Source: JBKJUK01 sp046590705 (GTDB lineage Bacteria > Acidobacteriota > Thermoanaerobaculia > Gp7-AA8). Taken from it: 11,528 bases of DNA. The notes beneath the pieces were generated by a model, which worked only from the letters and a program-made list of their open reading frames with translations, was not told the DNA's origin and did not search any database. Location: contig JBKJUK010000111.1 of assembly GCA_046590705.1 (NCBI GenBank), positions 1 to 11,528 of the forward strand, given 5' to 3'. Shown here piece after piece: positions 5,858 to 11,528 of this stretch (position 1 is its first letter; each line of letters starts with the position of its first letter). A program made the position numbers and the translations under genes.

Positions 5858-7375
5858 ATGCGTTCTGGAGTGAAGTCACTCCTCGTTCTTGCGATGCTCG
5901 GTGCCTTTCCGGCGCTCAGCCAGGCTCAGGACCTTGCGTCGTTCGAGAAGCGAGTCACGGTCAAAAAGCTCGATAACGGGCTGACCCTGATTGTGCTCGA
6001 AAGACCAGAGGCTCCCGTTTTCTCGTTCTTCACCCACGTCGATGCAGGCGGTGCCCAGGAAGTCCCCGGGATCACCGGACTGGCGCACATGTTCGAGCAC
6101 ATGGCTTTCAAAGGCACCGATGTGATCGGCACCACCAACTTCAAGGAAGAGAAGGCAGCACTCCGGAAAGTGGAGGAGACCTACGAGCAGTTCGACCGCG
6201 AGCGGAGAAAGCTTACCGGTCGCGACGAGAAGAAAGTCGTCCAGCTCGAGAAAGAGTTCAAGCAGTCGGTGGACGCCGCGGACAAGTTCGTCGTGAAGAA
6301 CGAGTTCGGTGACATCATCGATCGCGAAGGTGGAGTCGGCCTCAACGCCTTCACCAGCTCGGACGAAACCGGCTACTTCTACTCACTGCCTTCGAACCGC
6401 CTGGAACTCTGGGCCTACCTCGAGTCCGAACGTTTCCTCAAGCCGGTCATGCGCGAGTTCTATAAAGAGCGCGATGTCGTGCAGGAAGAGCGCCGCATGC
6501 GTACCGACAGCAATCCGATCGGTCGCCTCATCGAACAGTTTCTGACCACGGCCTACACCGCACACACCTACGGTCAGCCGGTGGTCGGCTACATCTCCGA
6601 TCTTCAGTCGTTCTCTGCCACCGACGCCCAGAACTTTTTCGAAAAACATTACATCCCCGCGAACACGGTCGTCACGCTGGTCGGTGACGTGAAAGCGAGC
6701 GAGGTCATTCCAGTAGTACAGAAGTACTTCGGTCGAATTCCGGCAAGACAGAAGCCGGAGCCGCTTCGCACCATTGAACCGAAACAGACCGCCGAGCGAC
6801 AGGTCACGCTTCGCGAAAGCTCGCAGCCCTTCTACATCGAGGGCTATCACAAGCCAGCGGCGACGCATCCAGACAACTCCGTGTATGAAGTGATGAGCGA
6901 CATCCTGTCGAGTGGACGTACGTCCCGTCTTTATCGCTCACTGGTACGCGACAAGAAGATTGCGGCGAACGCATCCGGCTTCAATGGCTTCCCGGGCGAT
7001 AAGTACCCGAACCTCTTCGCCTTCTTCGCTGTTCCGACTCCTGGCCACACGCCGGACGAAGTTCGCGATGCGATCCGCGCAGAAATTGAAACACTGAAGA
7101 CCACAGACGTTACCGCTGCAGAGTTGCAGATGGTAAAGACCAGAGCCAAAGCAAACCTGCTTCGTCAGCTTGCGAACAACAATGGGTTGGCTTTGCAGCT
7201 CGGAACAGCGCAGGCCCGCTTCGGCGACTGGCGTGAGCTTTTCCGGCAGGTCGAGAAGATCGACAAGGTCAATGCAGCCGACATCAAGCGCGTAGCGAAC
7301 GAGACCTTCCTGGCCTCGAACCGGACCGTCGGCGTCATCGAGTCGGCCAGCGCCACCAAGGGAGCAGCCAAATGA
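5858..7375 (+). CDS. Secreted M16 zinc metallopeptidase, catalytic subunit
   Basis: The product has 505 residues. A signal peptide (hydrophobic residues 8-20) is probably cut after SQA (residue 23). The N-terminal M16 domain has the inverted zinc motif HxxEH at His77, Glu80 and His81, the NAFTSSDETGYFY block (163-175) and the third zinc ligand in ERDVVQEE (204-211, probably Glu210 or 211). Between them lies a charged, probably coiled-coil insertion of roughly 50 residues (about 97-148) that simple bacterial M16B peptidases lack. The C-terminal M16 domain follows, but the Arg/Tyr substrate pair is incomplete: Arg364 is followed seven residues later by Asn371, not Tyr. GGAGG lies four bases before ATG 5858; the upstream ATG at 5798 has no such site and would bury the signal peptide. 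The stop overlaps the next gene's start as ATGA. It is expected to degrade peptides in the periplasm as a heterodimer with that neighbour. Confidence 0.93.
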   Translation: MRSGVKSLLVLAMLGAFPALSQAQDLASFEKRVTVKKLDNGLTLIVLERPEAPVFSFFTHVDAGGAQEVPGITGLAHMFEHMAFKGTDVIGTTNFKEEKAALRKVEETYEQFDRERRKLTGRDEKKVVQLEKEFKQSVDAADKFVVKNEFGDIIDREGGVGLNAFTSSDETGYFYSLPSNRLELWAYLESERFLKPVMREFYKERDVVQEERRMRTDSNPIGRLIEQFLTTAYTAHTYGQPVVGYISDLQSFSATDAQNFFEKHYIPANTVVTLVGDVKASEVIPVVQKYFGRIPARQKPEPLRTIEPKQTAERQVTLRESSQPFYIEGYHKPAATHPDNSVYEVMSDILSSGRTSRLYRSLVRDKKIAANASGFNGFPGDKYPNLFAFFAVPTPGHTPDEVRDAIRAEIETLKTTDVTAAELQMVKTRAKANLLRQLANNNGLALQLGTAQARFGDWRELFRQVEKIDKVNAADIKRVANETFLASNRTVGVIESASATKGAAK

Positions 7376-9519
7376 AAACGAATCAGACAATTCAGTACGT
7401 CGCCGGAGCGATTCTTCTGGCCGGCCTTTCCATCTCTGCTTCCGCACAGGAGCTCAAGAGTTGGAAGGAGATCAAGAAGCCGACCCTGCGCGAGTTCAAG
7501 ATTCAGCAGCCGGTACGCATTCAGCTGTCCAACGGCATGGTGATTTTTCTTCAGGAAGATCGTGAACTTCCACTCGTCCGTGGATTCATGAGCGTTCGTG
7601 GTGGAAGCCGGGAAGAAGCCGCTGATAAAGTCGGGCTCGCACAGATTTATGGTCAGACCTGGCGCACCGGCGGAACGAAAACACGCACCGGTGATCAGCT
7701 TGACGAGTTTCTCGAACTTCGTGGAGCCCGCATCGAGAGCAGCGCCGATGTCGACTCGTCGAGTCTCAGCTTCGACACCCTGAAAGGCGACCTCGATCCT
7801 GTGTTTCAGGCCTTCACCGATCTTCTGATGAACCCGGAGTTTCGCGAAGAGAAGCTAACGCTTGCGAAAACCCAGTTGAACACTGGAATCTCACGACGGA
7901 ATGATGATGCGTCAGCGATCGCCGGCCGCGAGTCGAGCCGCATCGGATACGGACGCGACTCGGTGTATGCCCGGATCACCGAGTACTCGACGGTGGCCGC
8001 GGTCACCCGCGAAGATTTGGTGTCGTGGCACAAGCGATTTGCGCATCCCAACAACATGCTCCTCGGCGTCATCGGCGACTTCGATGCGAAAGCAATGGAA
8101 GCGCGTCTCCGCGCTGCTTTCGAGAAGCTTCCCCGCGGGCCGCAGGCGGCGACGCCTGAAGTTGCCTTCACCGATCCGAAGCCTGGTGTCTATTTCGTGA
8201 ACAAGGACGATGTCAACCAGTCCAACATCCGTATGGTTCACATGGGAGTCCGTCGGGACAACCCGGACTACTTTGCACTGCAGGTCTTCAACGAAGCGCT
8301 CGGCGGCGGATTCTCTGCACGACTCTTCTCGAACATCCGCTCGAAGAAAGGTCTGGCTTACAGCGTAGGTGGCGGCGTCGGCGCCGAGTACGATCATCCT
8401 GGTCTGGTCCGTCTCTCGATGGGAACCAAGAGCGAATCGACCGCAGCCGCGATCGAAGCGCTCTACTCCGAAGTCGATGACCTCAGCCGTCTGCCGTTCA
8501 CTGCGGAAGAGCTTCAGCGCTCGAAAGAGTCGATCCTCAACTCCTTCATCTTCCGCTATGACTCGAAAGACAAAATCCTGCTCGAACGACTCGCTCTCGA
8601 GTTCTACGGGTATCCGTCCGACTTCATCGAGCGTTACCGGAGCTCTGTGGACAAGGTCACCACTGCCGACGTCGCACGAGTCGCGAAGAAGTATGTCGGT
8701 CGCGACAAGTTCGCTGTCATTGTGGTTGGAAAAGAGAAGGACTTCGACAAACCGCTCTCCACGTTCGGCACGGTGACCAGACTGGACATCACCATCCCGG
8801 AAGGCACCGCAGCAAAGCCGAGTTCCGCACCGGCCGGCTCCAATGCCGAAGGCAAAGCTCTGATAGCCAGGGTCGTCGACGGTTTCGGCGGCAAAGCGAA
8901 GCTGCAGTCTGTCAAATCGCTCCGTCGTGTCGGCGCCGCCCAGATGAAAACTCCTCAGGGTGAAATGGCCATGGAGATGGATGTGGTCGAGATGTATCCC
9001 GATCGTGTCATCCGCAAGATGAAGATGGCCATGGGTGAAGTCACCATGATCGTCGCCCCAGAGGCGTCGTTCATGGCCATGGGCGCGATGGGTGTTCGGG
9101 ATCTTCCAGGTTCGCAGAAGGACGCAATCCTGAAAGAGATGAAGCGCGATGTGCTGTTTGTCGCTCGCAACGCAGATGATGCGGCCTATTCATTCGCTCT
9201 AGCAGGGTCCGAAAAGATCAACGGCGTCGACACGAAGATTCTGGTCGTGTCGAACGACGGAAGTGATCAGCGCTGGTTCGTCGATCCGGCCTCAGGTCGC
9301 GTTCTGCGCACGGTGCGCTCGTCGGTGGAACAGGGCTCGCCGGTCGAGTCCATCACCGACTACTCCGACTTCAAGACCTTCGATGGAATCACGGTATCGA
9401 CCAAGCAGGTGATTCAGCGGAACGGAGAGAAGGTCGGCGATGCTCAGCTGACCGACGTCAAAGTCAACCCGACCGTGGACATGAAGAGCTTCGAGAAGCC
9501 GGCTGCTCCGGCCAACTGA
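7372..9519 (+). CDS. Secreted M16 non-catalytic subunit fused to a LolA-like domain
   Basis: The product has 715 residues. A signal peptide is probably cut after SASA (residue 25). Two M16 domains follow (about 40-470). The zinc motif is destroyed: where HxxEH should stand there is QIYGQ (91-95), so all three key residues are replaced. The C-terminal domain keeps the Arg/Tyr pair, Arg323 and Tyr330, in IRSKKGLAYSV. That is the exact complement of the upstream subunit, as in the Sphingomonas SPH2681/SPH2682 heterodimer and mitochondrial processing peptidase. An Ala/Ser/Pro-rich linker (about 476-490) leads to an extra ~220-residue domain (494-715) resembling the LolA/LppX-like outer-membrane lipoprotein-sorting fold, with WFVDPASGRVLR, a YSDFKTFDGI segment and a final SFEKP. 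This domain has a methionine-rich stretch (12 Met in 525-573). Start ATG 7372 overlaps the previous stop by four bases, giving translational coupling. A terminator follows 22 bases after the stop. Confidence 0.92.
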   Translation: MKTNQTIQYVAGAILLAGLSISASAQELKSWKEIKKPTLREFKIQQPVRIQLSNGMVIFLQEDRELPLVRGFMSVRGGSREEAADKVGLAQIYGQTWRTGGTKTRTGDQLDEFLELRGARIESSADVDSSSLSFDTLKGDLDPVFQAFTDLLMNPEFREEKLTLAKTQLNTGISRRNDDASAIAGRESSRIGYGRDSVYARITEYSTVAAVTREDLVSWHKRFAHPNNMLLGVIGDFDAKAMEARLRAAFEKLPRGPQAATPEVAFTDPKPGVYFVNKDDVNQSNIRMVHMGVRRDNPDYFALQVFNEALGGGFSARLFSNIRSKKGLAYSVGGGVGAEYDHPGLVRLSMGTKSESTAAAIEALYSEVDDLSRLPFTAEELQRSKESILNSFIFRYDSKDKILLERLALEFYGYPSDFIERYRSSVDKVTTADVARVAKKYVGRDKFAVIVVGKEKDFDKPLSTFGTVTRLDITIPEGTAAKPSSAPAGSNAEGKALIARVVDGFGGKAKLQSVKSLRRVGAAQMKTPQGEMAMEMDVVEMYPDRVIRKMKMAMGEVTMIVAPEASFMAMGAMGVRDLPGSQKDAILKEMKRDVLFVARNADDAAYSFALAGSEKINGVDTKILVVSNDGSDQRWFVDPASGRVLRTVRSSVEQGSPVESITDYSDFKTFDGITVSTKQVIQRNGEKVGDAQLTDVKVNPTVDMKSFEKPAAPAN

Positions 9520-9541
9520 GTACTGCAGTCAGTCGTCAGGG

Positions 9542-9571
9542 AAGGCGGACTCGCGAGAGTCCGCCTTTTTT
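9542..9571 (+). terminator. Rho-independent terminator of the M16 operon
   Basis: AAGGCGGACTC (9542-9552) pairs perfectly with GAGTCCGCCTT (9557-9567) around a GCGA tetraloop of the stable GNRA type, followed by a run of six T's ending at 9571. It stands 22 bases after the stop codon of the second M16 gene. Confidence 0.95.
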
Positions 9572-9630
9572 CGTTCGCCCGCGTCTATCACAATTTTCCG
9601 CGGCGAGGCTTTCCACAAGCAAGGTGTGGC

Positions 9631-9805
9631 CGTCATTCCGATGAGCTACGCGATTGCAAGAATCCCGCAGCGATGACTGCGAAGAGGAATCTCCGTGCCG
9701 CGCCGCGCTGACGTAGCGATCGAGCGCGTCGGCGCGGACCGGAGATTCCTCTTCGGCACTCCAGGTTGCGAAACGACGTCGATCACGCGGCTCATCGGAA
9801 TGACG
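9631..9805. repeat. 175-bp nested palindrome, probable dispersed intergenic repeat
   Basis: The outer arms CGTCATTCCGATGAG (9631-9645) and its exact complement (9791-9805) are 15 bases each. The inner arms GAAGAGGAATCTCCG (9681-9695) and its exact complement (9740-9754) are also 15 bases. A further CCGCGCCG/CGGCGCGG pair lies inside (9698-9705 and 9730-9737), and weaker pairing bridges the rest. It fills the gap between two convergent genes. Sequences of the form GTCATTCC...GAGGAATCTC are familiar as dispersed intergenic repeats in several bacterial phyla; that identification is from memory. No ORF of interest is inside, so it is a non-coding element, perhaps mobilised in trans. Confidence 0.75.
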
Positions 9806-9884
9806 TAGCGAGAGTGTTACTTGCGCGACGAAGCAGACGGACCGCTCTCCACGTCAGCAGCAGAAGCTTTGTGAGAAATGCGGG

Positions 9885-10721
9885 CTATTCTTCCTGCTTC
9901 CTGCCCTCGGCCCAGGCCATTGAATACCAGAATGCCGCGTCGTCCCGCCGGCCCCAGGCCCGCAGATTGTTGATGACCTCTTCGTAGATCGCAGCGTCGA
10001 ACAGCTTGTGCTCCACGATCGTGTCCTTCGCTCCGACCAGAATACCGATCAGATTGTCGAGCAGCACCGGGAAGATCGGTTCGCCTGCACACCCGCCAAA
10101 GAAGATCCAGTGCGCGCGTACCGGCTCCGCACCCGCTTCGCGGAGAAGCTGCACCAGACGTCTGCCGATGATCGGGTCGTTGCCCAGCCGATCGTAGGAT
10201 CGCATGTAGGCCTGCCAGAGCGTCGCGAAGCCCGCTGGCTCCGGCCACAGCCGTAGTACGTCGTGATCGTCATCCTCGAGGATGATTCTTCCGCCAGGCC
10301 GGGTGGCCCTGACCATGGCCGTTACCGCTGCGAGCGGATCCGGAAGATGCTCGAGGAGGAATCGAGTGTGCGTCACGTCGAAGCTTCCCCACTCGCGCGC
10401 ATCGAGTTGCAGGTCGAGCGCATCGCCCTGCCGGAAGTCGCACAGGTCGCTCTGATTTGCCTGCTCTGCATCGGCGCGTCCCACTGCAAGCTGTGCTTCA
10501 CTGCGCTCGATGGCCAGTACTTTCGTGCCAGTGCGCTGCGCGATCAGACGCGAAAACAGGCCGGTTCCGCATCCCAGGTCGAGAACGCGGTCGCCTTTCT
10601 TCGGATCGAGTTCGGCAAGAGATCGCTCGTTGAGAATCTGATTCATGAGTCCGAGGCGAAGCTGCTCCTCGGGATCGGTCCCGTGGATGTAACTGGAGGA
10701 TTGTTGCGGTGTTGTGGTCAT
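9885..10721 (-). CDS. Class I SAM-dependent methyltransferase
   Basis: The soluble protein of 278 residues has a Rossmann-type methyltransferase core. Motif I is VLDLGCGTG (46-54), an acidic residue follows the second strand (IERSEAQ), motif II is near FDVTHTRFLLEHLPDP, and RPGGRIILED gives motif III. The N-terminal YIHGTDPEEQLRLGLMN and the C-terminal SMAWAEGRK are typical of a UbiE-like group of small-molecule methyltransferases with unassigned substrates. The true start is ATG at 10721, overlapping the MarR stop as ATGA. The longer frame upstream merely runs through the MarR gene in another phase. The MarR partner suggests that expression responds to a small ligand, possibly one that the enzyme methylates; this is inference. 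No clear terminator was seen after the stop; the palindrome at 9631-9805 is the nearest strong structure. Confidence 0.88.
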   Translation of the reverse strand: MTTTPQQSSSYIHGTDPEEQLRLGLMNQILNERSLAELDPKKGDRVLDLGCGTGLFSRLIAQRTGTKVLAIERSEAQLAVGRADAEQANQSDLCDFRQGDALDLQLDAREWGSFDVTHTRFLLEHLPDPLAAVTAMVRATRPGGRIILEDDDHDVLRLWPEPAGFATLWQAYMRSYDRLGNDPIIGRRLVQLLREAGAEPVRAHWIFFGGCAGEPIFPVLLDNLIGILVGAKDTIVEHKLFDAAIYEEVINNLRAWGRRDDAAFWYSMAWAEGRKQEE

Positions 10722-11185
10722 CCCTCTTTTCCGATGGCGCGCTGCTGAGTTCCGGCAATACGGCAGAGGTTCGCGAGCTGCGACTGCTCTTCGGCACTGA
10801 GCATGGAGAACGCCTCGACGACCCGACTCAGATGGGAAGGGAAAATGCGGATGATGAGACTTCTCCCTTCTTCGGTGAGGATCACATCTGCGAAGCGGCG
10901 ATCGCTCCCGCGACGCGCTCGCGCGATAAGTCCGCGCTTTTCGAGATTCGCAACAACCATGGTGATGTTCCCACTGCTTTTGAGAATCTTTTTTGCAAGG
11001 TCGGCCTGGCAAAGGGGCCCAAGGTGGAAAACAGCTTCGAGGACACCGAACTGACTTTCGGTCAGGTTTTCCCGGGTGAGTTGGGAGTTGAGTCGGGCCG
11101 TGATGGAATCAGCGCAGCGGCGAAGTTTGACGAAGACTTCGAGCGCCAGGCGTTCCGCGGCAGTTCCATCGCGATGGATAGGCAT
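10718..11185 (-). CDS. MarR-family transcriptional regulator
   Basis: A DNA-binding protein of 155 residues with the winged-helix MarR fold: a dimerisation helix at the N-terminus, the helix-turn-helix around residues 56-86 (CQADLAKKILKSSGNITMV then ANLEKRGLI), and the wing RRGSDRRFADVILTEEG (about 92-108) with the family's Asp-Arg-Arg signature. MarR dimers usually repress their own operon and release DNA on binding phenolic or other small ligands. It is translationally coupled to the methyltransferase that follows (ATGA), which is its most likely target. ATG 11185 has no visible Shine-Dalgarno sequence, so the start is moderately certain. Its start is only 47 bases from that of the divergent DUF2905 gene, so both may be influenced by one operator, although no convincing dyad was seen in the gap. 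Confidence 0.92.
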   Translation of the reverse strand: MPIHRDGTAAERLALEVFVKLRRCADSITARLNSQLTRENLTESQFGVLEAVFHLGPLCQADLAKKILKSSGNITMVVANLEKRGLIARARRGSDRRFADVILTEEGRSLIIRIFPSHLSRVVEAFSMLSAEEQSQLANLCRIAGTQQRAIGKEG

Positions 11186-11232
11186 CGGGCGAGTTTACAC
11201 GCAGAAAATCCAGATGAAGACGAAGGTGATTG

Positions 11233-11448
11233 ATGGGTGAGATGGGAAGGTTGTTGCTGATCGCAGGTGGCGTGCTTCTGGTGTTGGGTGCGATTTTCTT
11301 TTTCGGGGGAAAACTGGGGATGAGCAGGCTACCGGGAGACTTTGCGTTTCGTCGCGGTAACTTCGGCTGCTTCTTCCCGCTGGCAACGTCAATCATCGCT
11401 TCGATTCTGCTGACTCTGGCGATGTGGCTTTTTCGCAGTCGGGGGTAG
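11233..11448 (+). CDS. DUF2905 family small membrane protein
   Basis: This 71-residue protein has two membrane helices (about residues 6-23 and 47-66 from this start). Between them is the family signature LGMSRLPGDFAFRRGNFGCFFPLATS, here split as LGMSRLPGDF and RRGNFGCFFPLATS. It ends with the basic tail WLFRSRG. The function of DUF2905 proteins is unknown. ATG 11233 is chosen because AAGGTGA lies six bases upstream; TTG 11230 and ATG 11242 are alternatives, the last giving the commonest family N-terminus (MGRLLL). It is transcribed away from the MarR gene. A REPIN-like repeat begins six bases after the stop and may help to end or protect its message. Confidence 0.88.
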   Translation: MGEMGRLLLIAGGVLLVLGAIFFFGGKLGMSRLPGDFAFRRGNFGCFFPLATSIIASILLTLAMWLFRSRG

Positions 11449-11454
11449 ATGTTT

Positions 11455-11528
11455 GTAGGGGCGCGTTGCGCGCGCGCGCTCTCCTGGCTGTCCCGCGGAA
11501 TACACCGGAGAGCGGGCGCGCGCAACGC
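11455..11528 (+). repeat. REPIN/BIME-like palindromic repeat, copy C, cut by the window end
   Basis: It starts with GTAGGGGCGCG in the same orientation as copies A and B. It keeps the spacer blocks (CTCTCCTGGC, then CACCGGAGAGC) and the conserved right arm up to GCGCGCGCAACGC, where the window ends. By comparison with the other copies it lacks about eight terminal bases. Its left arm is more diverged (GCGTTGCGCGC with a wobble pair and a mismatch in the stem) and is closer to a copy of the right arm. Confidence 0.82.

Noticed and set aside
6383..6868. Long antisense frames within the two M16 genes
   Set aside because: They are mirror frames caused by high-GC codon use and lack start signals and domains.
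7372..9519. Second M16 protein as an active protease or decayed pseudogene
   Set aside because: The zinc motif is replaced at all key positions, yet the frame is intact, coupled to its partner and keeps the Arg/Tyr pair, so it is a specialised non-catalytic subunit.
10722..11012. Upstream extension of the methyltransferase frame
   Set aside because: This part lies in another phase inside the MarR gene, and the peptide is Arg/His/Ser-rich. The ATGA overlap at 10718-10721 gives a natural start.
11109..11525. Minus-strand frame of 138 codons through DUF2905 and repeat copy C
   Set aside because: It is antisense to DUF2905 and runs through the repeat; the peptide is Arg/Pro/Ser-rich, with no recognisable family.
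3144..11528. The three repeat copies as a CRISPR array
   Set aside because: They are kilobases apart, palindromic over their full length and not separated by uniform spacers; no cas gene is present.

Overview
The window is a stretch of ordinary bacterial chromosome of moderately high GC content, with tightly packed genes, overlapping stop/start codons and several palindromic intergenic repeats. The protein set points tentatively to Acidobacteriota: an EgtB whose C-terminus resembles, from memory, the Chloracidobacterium-type enzyme, a secreted M16 peptidase pair, and a DUF2905 protein. This is inference from family resemblance, not a database result. No rRNA, tRNA, CRISPR array, phage gene or transposase was seen.

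Layout. Positions 1-258 hold no gene, but contain a small hairpin and a strong terminator. Positions 259-3050 (minus strand) form a three-gene operon read from right to left: an ABC-2 type ATPase, its membrane permease (4-base GTGA overlap), and a secreted protein of unknown function (3-base gap). It ends at the terminator at 204-236. Positions 3252-4598 or 4655 (minus) encode an EgtB-type sulfoxide synthase, and 4687-5478 (minus) a metallophosphoesterase. From a divergent intergenic region, two plus-strand M16 peptidase genes (5858-7375 and 7372-9519, ATGA overlap) follow and end at a clear terminator. The first carries the zinc site and lacks the C-domain Arg/Tyr pair. The second has lost the zinc site, keeps the Arg/Tyr pair, and carries an extra C-terminal LolA-like domain. 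They are best read as one two-subunit protease. A 365-bp convergent gap with a 175-bp nested palindrome follows. A MarR regulator and a SAM-dependent methyltransferase (minus strand, ATGA overlap) come next, then a divergent small DUF2905 membrane protein.

The least explained element is a dispersed repeat of about 82 bp present three times in the same orientation (3144-3225, 5614-5696, and 11455 to the window end). Each copy starts with GTAG, ends with CTAC and is built of two inverted hairpins. That is the architecture of REP doublets (BIME/REPIN) mobilised by RAYT transposases. A compensatory base-pair change between copies A and B supports selection on, or templated origin of, the hairpin. 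No RAYT gene lies in the window.

I did not find a clearly undescribed multi-gene system. The best leads are the REPIN-like family, the M16/LolA-like fusion with its methionine-rich segment, and the unknown secreted protein tied to the ABC exporter.
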